DNA of 64,000 nucleotides, from NCBI GenBank assembly GCA_963995505.1, contig OZ023182.1, positions 11,648,707-11,712,706 on the forward strand, read 5' to 3'. The notes under the pieces were generated by a model. That model saw nothing but the letters and a program-made list of their open reading frames with translations, made no database searches and was not told the origin of the DNA. Shown one piece after another: positions 20,971-32,616 of the stretch. A program made the translations under genes and the position numbers. Within the stretch, counting starts at the first letter, position 1. Each line of letters opens with the position of its first letter. Source of the stretch: Hypericum androsaemum. Lineage: Eukaryota; Streptophyta; Magnoliopsida; Malpighiales; Hypericaceae.

Positions 20971-21909
20971 ATGTCTTATAACTACTCAAGAAGATCCTTT
21001 GGAGGTGTTGCACCATTGGTTGGTGATCCACACACGTTTATGGACGCCCTTCTTAGTGGGATGAGGCATATAATGAGAACGGAGGTCAAGAAGCTCAGCG
21101 AAAAGGTGGACCGGATAGTGTGCAAACAAGAGAGGATACATGATGTTCCTAATGTCTGTAGCGGAAGACAAATTCAACAAAGGAGGATGAGGGTCAAAGA
21201 TGAGAAGAATTCAAGAGCTAATTTTGTTGGAGAAGTCAATGGAAAGAGGGAGAACACCATTAACACTAAGCACGACATTGAGGGGAAGGTATGTAGTTCT
21301 GACGATTTGGGGGTTACACCTGAAGTGATTGTTGAAGAAGAGGTTTTGACATGGGAGGAATTTGGTGAATATTCTATTGACTTGTTCGATGGAGAATATT
21401 TTGATGACCATGCCATGTCACTTCTTTACTTGAGGGATTTGTTCAATGAATCATAATTGGAGGATGTTGTTCATATGAAGAAGTGCTTAACTGCTATTGA
21501 TGGTGAACAAGAAGAACTTATTGTTTTAGTTGACAAGGAAGATGTCCAACCCATATCTTACATGTCTCCTGATTTACATGTTGAACATATTGACTTCTTA
21601 GGTGTGGACAAGTTTAATTATGTTGGAGGTTCATCGTTGATCAACATCTGGAATAGTTTGAAGTTCAAAGAAAGGCTTAAATGGATTAGTAGGGCTTTTG
21701 CTTTTGAGTTGGAGATGACTTTAGATTCTTTAAGATCGAAGTACTTGTTCTATTGGAAAGGAAGGTATCAAGTGCAACCACGACGTTCAAAGAGTTCATC
21801 TTGCACCAGCATGGTTGTGAGTTGGCAAAAGCATGACGGATGCAAGGATTTGAGGACAAATCCATTTCAAGAGGAGGGGAATGATATGAATCAGATCTGC
21901 AAGAAGTAA
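20971..21909 (+). pseudogene. gag-like protein of the gag-only family, interrupted by a nonsense codon
   Basis: ATG 20971 opens MSYNYSRRSFGGVAPLVGD, then FMDALLSGMRHIMRTEVKKL, which resembles the N-terminus of the Ty3/gypsy gag at 54928 (FVEALTGKLQQMMRAEVEQI). TAA at 21454-21456 interrupts it after 161 codons. The same frame continues (EDVVHMKKCL, FLGVDKFNYVGG) to DLRTNPFQEEGND, wording typical of the end of gypsy pol just before the polypurine tract. The protein therefore looks like a gag start fused to a pol end with an unrecognised middle. Intact relatives are at 31640 and 38840. No zinc knuckle is seen. Confidence 0.75.
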
Positions 21910-22511
21910 TAATTATTTAATAATTCATTTTTGAGTTTCAAAGTCTATTTAGGAAGTTAATTATTTGTTAATTTCATTTTACATGAGTTCTATTCTGTTT
22001 AGGAAGTTACAAAAAAAGATAATTTCATTTTATTAGGAGTTCTAGTCTGTTTAGGAAGTCAATTATGAGATAATCACATTTTTTAGTATTCCTAGTAGGA
22101 TTAGAGTTATTTTCCTTTTTAGTTTCCCTATTTAAGTCATATTTATCTAGTTAGAAGTTATATTTAATTAGGAATCTCTTTGTAACAATCTGCCTATATA
22201 TAAAGGCATTATCAATGAGAATAAGGAGAATAATTTGAGTACAAAAAACGTGGGCTTTGCTCTCTTGGTTCTTCGGAACTGTTCGAACACAGCGGAGGGA
22301 TTCCGTTCGTTCACCTTCGACTTATCAAGCGGATCTACATCACCGTTTGTGGCATCTTCATCAAATCAAGGTTCTTGTTTCCTTACAGCAGCGGGTCGAG
22401 GTTGTTCATACCAAGGTTCTTGCAAAGGTGCAAACAACGGGTCGAGATTTCTATCAATCTGAACGTAGATAGATCCAGCTTTCACGTGGATCCGTAACGA
22501 GATTCACATCA
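21882..22511 (+). repeat. 3' LTR, gag-only element copy 1
   Basis: Preceded by the purine tract AAGAGGAGGGGAA. Nearly identical to 20089-20717. Confidence 0.92.
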
Positions 22512-24967
22512 CAAGAAATGCAAGGAAAAGGTAAAATAAGGAAGATAAGGAAAGTAAAGGCAAGGAAAAGGAGATGAAAGGAAAGGAAAGGCAAGGAAAA
22601 GGAGAGAAAAGGAAAGGAAAGGCAAGGAAAAGGAAGAAAAGGCAAGGAAAATGCAAGATAAGGAAAGAAAAGGCAAGATAAGGAAAGAAAAGGCATGAAA
22701 TAGAAAGAAAAGGAAATAAAAGACAAGGAAAAGGCAAGATAAGGCAAGGAAAAGGCAAGATAATGAAATGAAAGGCAATATAAGGCAAGAAAAGGAAAGA
22801 TATGGCAAGAAAAGGCAAAAAATAACAAGAAAAGGAATGAAAAGATAAGGAAAAGGCAAGATAAGGCAAAAAAAGGCAAGATAAGGAAATGACAGGCAAG
22901 ATAAGACCAAAAAGGCAAGATATGGGAAGAAAAGGTAAGAAAATGCAAGATATGGAAAAAAGGCAAGAAATGGCAAGAAATGGCACGAAAAAGGCAAGAT
23001 ATGGAAAGAAATGGCAAGATAAGGAAATATAAGGAGATAAGGAAATGAAAGGCAAGATAAGGAAATATAAGGCAAGAAAAGACAAGAAAAGGCAAGAAAA
23101 GGCAAGGAAAAGGCAAGATAAGGAAAGGAAAGGAAGGGAAAGATATAGCAAGAAAAGGCAAGATAAGGAAAGAAAGGGCAAGAAAAGGCAAGGTAAAGGC
23201 AAGAAAAGGCAAGGAAAGGCAAGGAAAAGGCAAGAAAAGGCAAGAAAAGGCAAGAAAAGACAAGAAAAGGCAAGAAAAAGCAAGAAAAGGAAAGGAAAAG
23301 GCTAGAAAAGGCAATAAAAGGCAAGAAAAAGCAAGATAAAGCAAGAAAGTGCAAGATAAGGAAAGAAAAGGCATGATAAGGCCAGAAAAGGCAAGAAAAA
23401 GGCAAGATAACGCAAGAAAAGGTAAGATAATGAAAGAAAATGCAAGATAAGGCAAGGCAAGGCCAAAAAAGATAAGAAAAGGCAAGATAAGGAAAGGAAA
23501 GGCAAGATAAGGAAAGAAAAGCCAAGAAAAGGTAAGAAGAGGAGAGAAAATGTAAGCAATGGCAAGAAAAGGCAAGATAAGGAAAGAAAAGGCAAGATAA
23601 GGGAAGAAAAGAAAAAGAAACGGCAATGAAATGCCATGATAAGGCTAGAAAAGGAAAGATAAGGTAAGATAAGGCAAGAAAAGGCTAGATAAGGCAAGAT
23701 ATGGCAAGAAAAGTTAGGAAAATGCAAGATAAGGAAAGAAAAGGCAAGAAATGGCAAGGAAAAGGCAGGATAAGGAAAGAAAAGGCAAGGTAAGGCAAGA
23801 TAATGCAAGTAAAGGCTAGAAAATAAAAGGAAAAGGCAAGATAAGGAAACGAAAAGCAAGATAAGGCAAGAAAAGGTAATAAAAGACAAGAAAAGGCAAG
23901 ATAAGGCAAGAAAAGGCAAGGAAAAGGCAAGATACGGAAAGAAAAGGCAAGATAAGGCAAGAAAAGGTTAGAAAAGGCAAGATAAGGAAAAAAAGGGCAA
24001 GAAAAGGCAAGGAAAGGCACGAAAAAGATAGGAAAAGGCAAGAAAAAGGCAAGAAAAGGAAAGAAAAGATAATAAAAGGCAAGAAAAAGCAAGAAAGGCA
24101 AGGAAAAAGAAAGGAAATGACCAGAAAAGGCCAGGAAAAGGCAAAAAAAACAAAGAAGAGGTAAGATAAAGAAAGAAAAGGCACGATAAGGCAAGACAAG
24201 TCCAAAAAAGAAAAGAAAAGGGAATAAAAGGAACGATAAGCCAAGTAAAGGCAAGAAAAAGTTAGAAAAGGCAAGATAAGGAAAGGAAAAGGCACGATAA
24301 GGATAGAAAAGGCATGATAAGGAAACAAAACGGTAAGGAAAAGGTAAGACAAGGCAAGATAATGCAAGAAAATTCAAGGAAAAGGCAAGATATGGAAAGA
24401 AAAGGCAAGATAAGGCAAGAAAAGGAAAGAAAAGGCAATAAAAGGCCAGGAAAAAGCCAGATAGGGCAAGAAAATTCAACATAAGGAAGCAAAAGGCAAG
24501 CAAAGGTTTGAAAAGCCAAGAAAAAGGTAAGAAAAGGCAAGATAAGGCAAGTGAAGACAAAATAAGGCAAGATAAGGCAAGAAAAGGGAAGATATGGAAA
24601 GAAAAGGCAAGAAAAGACAAAAAAAAAGATAATAAAAGGAAAGAAAAGGGAAGATATGGCAAGAAGAGGAGAGAAAAGGCAAAGAAAAGGAAGAAAAGGT
24701 AAGAAAAGCGAAGAAAATGCAAGAAAAAGCAATATTAGGCAAGAAAAGGAAAGGAAAAGGCAAGATAAGGGAAGAAAAGTGAAGAAAAGGCAAGAAAAAG
24801 CAATGTTAGGCAAGAAAAGGAAAGGAAAAGTTAAGAAAAGGTGAGATAAGGAAAAAAAACTAAGAAAAAGAAAGAAAAGGCAAGAAAATGCAGGATAAGG
24901 AAAGAAAAGGCGAGAAAAGGTAAGAAATGGTAAAGAAAAGGCAAGCTACAGAAAGAAAAGGAAAGAT
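22512..24967 (+). repeat. decamer satellite, block B (purine strand = +)
   Basis: Same decamer family. Runs of AAGGAAAGGAAAGG variants cluster at its left end. It ends at the solo LTR at 24968. Confidence 0.95.
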
Positions 24968-25379
24968 TGACGTAGGGACGTCCTTATTATTATTTTCGTT
25001 GCTCATGTACTGATTTGGATATTAAGCTCACGTGGTAGTTAATAAGGTCTAAGTACCATTTATGTAAAAAGGGAAATAAATGGCTGTCTTAATCAGCCTG
25101 TAACCTCCGTGACTTTTGGCTTACAATAAGCCTTAAGAAGCCTTAAGTCACGCCCCAATTAAAGGGCTATCATGATGAGCAATAAAGCAATCAGTTTTGA
25201 ATCCAATTTGAAGAGAGAAAGACTTTCTTTCCAAATCTGAGCAAAGGGTGCATCCCTTTTATCTTATTTTGCCCTTGCTGGCCGTCCAACACTCTTGGAC
25301 CAACTCTTTAACACAACGGAAGTTGTGCTTGAAGAGGATTCATCTGTTCGGGTCAGCTAAGCTTCCGCATGCTACGCCA
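24968..25379. mobile_element. solo LTR (412 bp) of an unidentified retrotransposon
   Basis: A unique 412-bp island in the satellite that starts TGACGTAGGGACGTCC and ends CTACGCCA. It is flanked by a perfect AAGAT duplication (24963-24967 and 25380-25384). TG...CA ends plus a 5-bp duplication identify an LTR left by LTR-LTR recombination. The left end has a GACGT/ACGTC mini inverted repeat. It is unrelated to the other LTRs in the window. The strand cannot be fixed with certainty; AATAAAG near 25180 suggests +. Confidence 0.8.
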
Positions 25380-28300
25380 AAGATAAGGCAAGAAAAGACA
25401 AGAAAAGGCAACAAAAGGCAAGTAAAAGGCAAGAAAAGGTAAGAAATGGGAATAAAAGGCAAGGAAAATGCAAAATAATGAAAAAAGGCGAGATAAGGCA
25501 AGATAAGGCCAGATAAGGTAAGAAAAGGCAAGAAAAGACAAGAAAAGGTAGGGAAAGGCAAGGAAAAAGCAAGAAAAGGCAAGGAAAAGGTAAGATAAGG
25601 AAAGATAAGGCAAGATAAGGCCAGAAAAAGAATGAAAAGGTAAGAAAAGGCAAGGAATGGCAAGGAAAAGCAAGATAACGTAGGAAAAGGCAAGATAAGG
25701 AAAGAAAAGGCATGATAAGGCAAGAAAAGGCAAGGAATAGGTAAGATAATGAAAGAAAAGGTAAGATAAGGCAAAAAAAGGCAAGAAAAGGAAAGATAAG
25801 GAAAGAAATGGCAAGATAAGGAAAGAAAAGCCAAGATAATGCCAGAAGAGGGAAGAAATGGCAAGAAAATGCAAGATAAGGCAAGAATTGGCATGAAATG
25901 GATAAATATGGTAAGAAATGGAAGGAAAAGGCAAGATAAGGAAAGAAAAGGCAAGATTAGGGAAGATATGGCAAGAAAAGGAAAGAAAAGACAAGTAAAG
26001 GCAAGAAAATGTAACAAAAGGTAAGATAAGTCAAGAAAAGACATGATAAAGAAAGAAAAGACAAGAAAAGGCAAAAAATGGCAAGGAAAAGGCAAGATAA
26101 GGAAAGAAAAGGCAAGATAAGGCAAGATAATGCAAGAAAAGGTAAGAAAAGATATGAAAAGGCATGAAAATGTAAGGAAAAGGCAAGATAAGGAAATGAA
26201 AGGCAAGATAAGGAAAGAAAAGTCAAGATAAGGCAAGATAATGTAAGAAAAGGCAAGAAAAGACAAGAAAAGGCAAGAAAATGTAAGGAAAAGGCAAGAT
26301 AAGGAAATGAAAGGCAAGATAAGGCAAGAAAAGACAAGAAAAGATAATGAAAAGGTAAGATAAGGAAAGAAAAGGCAAGAAAAGGAAAGAAAAGGCAAGA
26401 TATGGAAATGAATGGAAAAGGCAAGAAAAGAAAAAAAAAGGTAATAAAAGACAAGAAAATATAATAAAAGGCAAGAAAGATATTAAAAGGCAAGAAAAGG
26501 CAAGAAAAAGTAATAAAAGGCAAGATAAGTCAAGAAAAGGTATGAAAATGCAAGATAAGGAAAGAAAAAGCAAGAAATGGCAAGGAAAAGGCAAGATAAG
26601 GAAAGAAAAGATAAAATAAGGCAAGATAATGTAAGACAAGGTGAGAAAAGACAAAAAAGGAATGAAAAGGCCAGAAAATGTAAGGAAATGGCAAGATAAG
26701 GAAATGAAAAGCAAGATAAGGCCGGAAAAGGCAATAAAAGATAAGATAAGGCAGGAAAAGAAAAGAAATGACAAGGAAATGGTAAGAAAAGGCAAGATAA
26801 GGCAAGAGAAGGCCAAAAACTGTAAGGAAAAGGCAAGATAAGGAAATGGAAAGCATGATAAGGCAAGAAAAGGCAATAAAAGACAAGAAAAGGCAAGATA
26901 AGGAAAGAAAGGGAAAGAAAAGGAAACGAAAGGCACGGAAAAGATAGGGAAAGGAAAAAAAAGGCAAGAAAAGGCAAGGAAAAAGAAAGGAAAAGGAAAG
27001 AAAAACAAAGAAGAGGTAAGGTAAAGAAAGAAAAGGCAAGACAAGGAAAGAAAAGGCAAGATAAGGAAAGAAAAGGCAAGAAGAGGAGAGAAAAGGCAAG
27101 ATAAGGAAAGAAAAGGCAAGAAAAGGCAAGAAATGCCAAGGAAAAGGCAAGATAAGGCAAGAAAAGGAAAGAAAATACAAGAAAAGGCAAGAAGAGGCAA
27201 GGAAAAGGCAAGATAAGATAAGAAAAGGCAAGAAAAGGCAAGAAAATGGCAAGAAAAGGCAAGATCTTAGCAAGAAAAGAAAAGATAAGGAAAGAAAAGA
27301 CAAGAAATGGCAAGGAAAAGGAAAGATAAAGAAAGAAAAGGCAAGATATGGCAAGATAAGGCAAGAAAAGGCAAGAAAAGGCAACGAAGTGGCAAGATAA
27401 GGCAAGATAAGGAAACAAAAGGCAAGATAAGGTTAGAAAAGGCAAGACAAGGAAAGAAAAGGTAAGAAAATGTAAGATAAGGAAAGAAAAAACAAGTAAT
27501 GGCAAGGAAAAGGCAAGATAAGGCAAGAAAAGAAAAGAAAAGACAGGGAAATGGCTAGAAAAGGAAAGATAAGGAAAGAAAAGAAAAGAAAAGACAAGGA
27601 AATGGCAAGATAAGGCTAGAAAAGAAAAGAAAAGGCAAGGAAATGGCAAGATAAGGCTAGAAAAGGCAAGATAAGGCAAGGAAACGGCAAGATAAGAAAA
27701 CAAAAGGCAAGATATGGCAAGATATAACAAGAAAAGGTAAGAAAATGCAAGATAAGGAAAGAAAAGGCAAGAAATGGCAAGGAAAAGGTAGGATAAGAAA
27801 AGAAATGGCAAGATAAGGAAATGAAAAGGCAAGATAAGGCTAGAAAAGGCATGATAATTAAATGAAAAGCAAGATAAGGCAAGAAAAGGGAAGAAAAGGC
27901 AATAAAAGATAAGAAAAGGCAAGATTAGGCAAGAAAAGGCAAGGAAAAGCAAGATAAGGAAAGGAAAGGAAAGATAAGGCAAGAAAAGGTAAGAAAAGGT
28001 AAGATAAGGCAAGAAAAAGTAAGGAAAAACAAGATAAGGAAAGGAAAGGAAAGATACAGCAAGAAAACACAAGATAAGGAAAGAAAGGGCAAGAAAAGGC
28101 AAGGAAAGGCAAGGAAAAGGCAAGAAAAGGCAAGAAAAGATAAGAAAAGTCAAGAAAAAGCAATAAAAGGAAAGGAAAAGGCTAGAAAAGGCAATAAAAG
28201 GCAAGAAAAAGTAAGATAAGGTAAGAAAATTCAAGATAAGGAAAGAAAAGGCATGATAAGGCCAGAAAAGGCAAGAAAAAGGAAAAAGAACGTAAGAAAA

Positions 28301-29204
28301 GGTAAGATAATGAAAGAAAATGCAAGATAAGGCAAGACAAGTCTAAAAAAGATAAGAAAAGGCAAGATAAGGACAGGAAAGGCATGATAAGGAAAGAAAA
28401 GCCATGAAAAGGCAAGAAGAGGAGAGAAAAGGCAAGAAATGTTAAGAAAATGCAAGATAAGGCAAGAAAAGGCAAGATAAGAAAGAAAAGAAAAAGAAAA
28501 GGCAATGAAATGGCAAGATAAGGCTAGAAAAGGAAAGATAAGGCAAGGAAATGGCAAGATAAGAAAACAAAAGGCAAGATAAGAAAAAAAAAGGCAAGAC
28601 AAGGCAAGATATGGCAAGAAAAGGTAAGAAAATGCAAGATAAGGAAAGAAAAGGCAAGAAATTGCAAGGAAAAGGCAGGATAAGGAAAGAAAAGGCAAGA
28701 TAAGGCAAGATAATGCAAGAAAAGGCCAGAAAATATAAGGAAAAGGCAAGATAAGGAAATGAAAAGCAATATAAGGCAAGATAAGGCAAGCAAAAGGCAA
28801 GATAGGAAAGAAAAGGCAAGATAAGGCAAGAAAAGGTTAGAAAAGGCAAGATAAGGAAAGAAAGGGCAATAAAAGGCAAGGAAAGGCACGAAAAAGATAG
28901 GAAAAGGCAAGAAAAAGGCAAGAAAAGGAAAGAAAACATAATAAAAGGCAAGAAATGGTAAGAAAAATCAAGAAAGGCAAGGAAAAAGAAAGGAAAAGGC
29001 AAGAAAATTCCAGGAAAAGGCAAGAAAAACAAAGAAGAGGTAAGATAAAGAAAGAAAAGGGAAAATGCAGAAAAAGGGAAGAAAAGGCAAGAAAAAGGCA
29101 AGACAAGGAAAGAAAAGGCTAAATAAGGCAAGAAAAATCAAGATAAGGCAAGAAAAGGGAAGAAAAGGCAAGGAAAGGGCAAGAAGAAAAGGCCAGAAAA
29201 GATA

Positions 29205-29250
29205 AGGGTAGGGTCCGACCCTCAGGGTATGGGTATTTCTACCATCCCTA
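29205..29250. other. 46-bp non-satellite island
   Basis: Contains AGGGTCCGACCCT (a near-perfect palindrome) and GGGTATGGGTATTTCTACC, unlike anything else in the array. It may be a footprint or tiny insertion. Not identified. Confidence 0.5.
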
Positions 29251-29449
29251 GCAAGAAGAGGCTAGAAAAGGTAAGGAAAAGGCAATATACGGAAATAAAA
29301 GGCAAGAAAAGGCAAAAAAAGGCAAGAAAAAGAAAGAAAAGGCCAGAAAAGGCAAGGAAAAGGCAAGATATGGCAAGAAAAAGCAAGATAAGGCAAGAAA
29401 AGGCAAACAAAGGCAATAATAAGCAAGATAAGGCAAGCAGAAGGCAAGT

Positions 29450-29498
29450 GAAAAAAAAAGGATTTGTTGCGATGCAAAGAAATATATCCGATATGGAA
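29450..29498. other. ~49-bp non-satellite island
   Basis: Contains an A run, then GGATTTGTTGCGATGCAAAG and a TATATCCGATATGG stretch. Not identified. It is separated from the previous island by about 200 bp of satellite. Confidence 0.45.
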
Positions 29499-30601
29499 GG
29501 AAAAGGCAATATAAGGTAAGAAAAGGCAAGATAAGAAAAGAAAAGGCAAGAAATGGTAAGAATTGGCAAGGAATAGGAAACATAAGGAATGATTAGGAAA
29601 GATAAGGCGAGATAAGGCAAGATAAGGCAAGAAAATGCTAGAAAAGACAAGAAAAAGCAAGAAAAGGCAAGGAAAAGACAAGAAAAGGCACGAAAAGACA
29701 AGATATGCAAAGATAGGGCAAGAAAAGGCAGGAAAAAGGCAAGAAAAGGCAAGGAAAAAGAAAGAAAGAGTAAGAAAAAGAAAGAAAAGACAAGGAAAAT
29801 GCAAGAAAAGGAAAGGAAAAAGAAACAAAAGGAAAGAAAAGGCTAGAAAAGGCAAGGAAAAGAAAGATAAGGGAAGAAAATACAAGAAAAGGCAAGAAAA
29901 AGTAATATTAGGCAAGAAAAGGAAAGGAAAAGGCAAACTAAGCAAAGAAACGGCATGATAAGGCAAGAAAAGGCATGGAAAAGGGAAAATAAGGAAAGAA
30001 AAGGAAAGATAACAAAAGAAAAGGTAAGAAACGCAAGGAAAAGGTAAGATAAGGAAAGAAAAGGCGAGATAAGGAAAGAAAAGGGAAGATAATGCAAGAA
30101 AATACCAAAAAAGATGAGAAAAGGCAAGATAAGGAAAGAAAAGCCAAGAAAAGCCAAAAAAAGGCAAGAAAAGGGAAGAAAAGGCAAGAAAATGCAAGAT
30201 AACGAAAGAAAATGCAAGAAAAGGTAAGAAATGGCAAGGAAAAGGCAAGAAAAGGAAAAAAAAGGCAATGCAAAGGCAAGGCATAGGCAAGAAAATGAAA
30301 GGAAAAGGTAAGAAAAGGCAAGGAAAAGGCAAGGAAAAGGCAAGATAAGGAAAGTAAAGGCAAGATAAGGCACGAAAAGGCAAGAAATGGCAAGGAAATG
30401 GCAAGATAAGGCAAGAAAAGGAAAGATAAGGCAAGAAAGGGAAAGAAAAGGCAAGTAAAGACAATAAAAGATAATAAAAGGCAATAAAAGACAAGATAAG
30501 GCAAGGAAAGATAAGATAAGGCAAGGAAAAGACAAGATAAGGAAAGAAAAGGCAAGTTAAGGTAAGATAATGCAAGAAAAGGTGAGAAAAGATAAGATAA
30601 G

Positions 30602-31393
30602 TGATATGAATATGAAGAGCACTCATATGATTATTTCAAGTGCCAATCTGACCAAGTGAGAGAGCACACACAAAGCGCTTCAAGTCATAACTAATTGGGC
30701 TGATTTCCAAGCATACTTTGGAGAGTTGGGCTCAAGCAAATTTATTAAAGTTCATGGACCAAGAGCCACGAAATTCAGCTGAGTTTATGACCATAAATAC
30801 AAGTTCTAGAAGGTCCTTTCAGCAGCAAAGATCTTGAAGATTCATTCTCTCTGATTTGGGCATTCTATTTAGGAAGTTTATTTCAGCCATTAGTTTTGAT
30901 TAGGAAGTTATATTCCAACAACTCTTGGCTTATTTAGCTTGTTTGTCACATTTTTAGCCTTCCTAAAAGGCTGAGATTTGTTTCCTTTTTAGTTTCCCTT
31001 TCCAGCCAGATTTTTAGGAGTTGTTTGATTTGGAATCTCTTTGTAATATTGAGCCTATTTATAGAGGCTTATGTAATGAGAAAAGGAGACCATTATTGAT
31101 TGAAAAACGTGGGCTTTGCTCTCTTGGTTCTTCGGAACTGTTCGAACACAACAGAGGGATTCCGTCGAGTTCACTATCGACTTATCAAGCGGATCTTCAT
31201 CACCGTTTGTGGCGTCTTCGACATATCAAGGTTCTTTGTTTCAACTCAAGCAGCGGGTCGCGGTCTTAATACCAAGGTTCTTGTTTGGTTGTGAACATCG
31301 GGTCGAGATCTCCATCACGAACTGATCTAGAACGATCTGGGATTTCAACGCTTCTTGGACGGGTCTCGCGCATCGTTGGCGGGGTTCGCATCA
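30602..31393 (+). repeat. 5' LTR, gag-only element copy 2 (subtype 2)
   Basis: Starts TGATATGAATATGAAGAGC and ends GGGGTTCGCATCA. A TATTTATAG promoter-like box lies at about 31057. Confidence 0.92.
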
Positions 31394-31395
31394 GT

Positions 31396-31407
31396 TGGTA
31401 TCAGAGC
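31396..31407 (+). promoter_or_regulatory. primer-binding site, initiator tRNA-Met
   Basis: TGGTATCAGAGC two bases after the LTR. Confidence 0.9.
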
Positions 31408-31639
31408 TTAGGTTCTACTTCAGATCATCTATCTTTAAATTTCGTTTTTGTTCTCATTAGTTTTCAATTATTATTCTTATTTTAGTCTGAGTTGGAGAAA
31501 GAAAAAAAAAGAGGAAAAAAAATTCCGAAAAAAAAGAAAGATAGAAAAGAAGGCAACCAAGAAAAGAAGAAGAAAGAAGGCTGAAAAAAAAATTCAAAAA
31601 AAGAAAAGTTGAAAGTAGAAAAAAGGAGAATCTGCAAGA

Positions 31640-32611
31640 ATGTCTTATAACTACTCAAGAAGATCCGTTGAAGGTGTTGCACCATTGGTTGGTGATCCAC
31701 ACACGTTTATGGACGCCCTTCTTAGTGGGATGAGGCATATAATGAGAACGGAGGTCAAGAAGCTCAGCGAAAAGGTGGACCAGATAGTGTGCAAACAAGA
31801 GAGGATACATGATGTTCCTAATGAATGCAGGGATACAAGAGCTCAACAAAGAAAGATTGGGGTTAGAGGTGATAGCCCTCTTAGAGTTACAGCATGGGAT
31901 GATGAAGACAGCTGGGAGAAACTTATGTCTTTGGCAAGGAAAATTGACTTGCATACAAGAGAAGTTAGTGAAGTACAACAAGAGAAGATCATTCAATCTA
32001 AGTGCAACATTGAGGAAAAGGTATGTTGTTCTGAAATTGGTATGCCTTCAGATGAAGTTTTTGAAGAGGTTTTGACATGGGAGGAGTTTGGTGAATATTC
32101 CATTGATTTATTTGATGGAGATTATTTTGATGACCATACCATGTCACTACTTTACCTAAGAGATTTATTTGACGAATCATCTGTGGTGGATATTGTTCAC
32201 ATGAAGAAGTGCACAATTCCTATTAATGGTGAACATGAAGAACTTATTGTTGCTGTTAACAAGGAAGAGGATCAACCCATATCTTACATGTTTCCAGATT
32301 TTCACGTTGAATATGTTGAGCATATTGACTTCTTGGGAGTTGACAAGTTTGAATATGTTGGAGGATCAGCATTGATCAACTTATGGAATAGTTTGAAGAT
32401 TGGTGAAAGGCTTATTCAAAAAAGTAAGTCTTTAACTTTTGATTTGGAGATGAATTCAGATTGTTTATGTTCGAAGTACTTATTCTGTTGGAGCGAAAGA
32501 TATCAAGCACAACCACAACGTGCAAAGACTCAACCTTGTTCTAGTATGGCTGTTAATTTGTGGCAGCTTGCCATATGTGAGGATTTGAGGACAAATCCCA
32601 TTCAAGAGTAG
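31640..32611 (+). CDS. gag-like protein of the gag-only family (323 codons, open)
   Basis: ATG 31640 follows the purine-rich leader. The N-terminal ~60 residues (MSYNYSRRSVEGVAPLVGDP, FMDALLSGMRHIMRTEVKKL) match the Ty3/gypsy gag start. Then comes an acidic middle (LTWEEFGEYSIDLFDGDYFD, FLGVDKFEYVGG) and the pol-end wording DLRTNPIQE before a stop at the polypurine tract. A coiled-coil-like heptad pattern is plausible around KKLSEKVDQI. Gag proteins assemble the particle that packages element RNA. Here no enzyme is encoded, so a partner element must provide them. The family has no zinc knuckle. The role of the middle part is unknown. Confidence 0.72.
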   Translation: MSYNYSRRSVEGVAPLVGDPHTFMDALLSGMRHIMRTEVKKLSEKVDQIVCKQERIHDVPNECRDTRAQQRKIGVRGDSPLRVTAWDDEDSWEKLMSLARKIDLHTREVSEVQQEKIIQSKCNIEEKVCCSEIGMPSDEVFEEVLTWEEFGEYSIDLFDGDYFDDHTMSLLYLRDLFDESSVVDIVHMKKCTIPINGEHEELIVAVNKEEDQPISYMFPDFHVEYVEHIDFLGVDKFEYVGGSALINLWNSLKIGERLIQKSKSLTFDLEMNSDCLCSKYLFCWSERYQAQPQRAKTQPCSSMAVNLWQLAICEDLRTNPIQE

Positions 32612-32616
32612 GGGAA

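Larger units (their letters stand above)
20089..22511 (+). mobile_element. non-autonomous gag-only LTR retrotransposon, copy 1
   Basis: 2.42 kb: LTR 20089-20717, primer site, purine-rich leader, one gag-like frame, purine tract, LTR 21882-22511. A perfect 5-bp duplication CAAGA flanks it (20084-20088 and 22512-22516), derived from the satellite. The LTRs differ by only a few bases, so insertion is recent. No protease, integrase or RT is present. This architecture fits the TR-GAG class of plant non-autonomous elements, which rely on enzymes from a related full element. Confidence 0.92.
25380..30601 (+). repeat. decamer satellite, block C (purine strand = +)
   Basis: 5.2 kb of the decamer, interrupted by two short unique islands (29205-29250 and 29450-29498). 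The unit order is often AAGGCAAGGAAA, AAGGCAAGAT, AAGGAAAGAA, AAGGCAAGAT, AAGGCAAGAA, giving a recurring ~51-bp composite. Confidence 0.95.

Noticed and set aside
22235..22472. Conserved ~75-codon frames in every LTR of the gag-only family
   Set aside because: They lie in R/U5, overlap in two frames and recur only because the LTRs are copies; no independent coding evidence.
23045..23305. Lys/Arg/Glu-rich plus-strand frames in the satellite
   Set aside because: Translation of the purine strand of the same repeat; not credible as proteins.
26483..28234. A 583-codon open frame on the minus strand, and dozens of similar long frames in all satellite blocks
   Set aside because: The pyrimidine strand of the decamer simply contains few stop triplets. 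Translations are monotonous L/F/S/P/C strings that change frame with each unit-length variant and have no conserved start.
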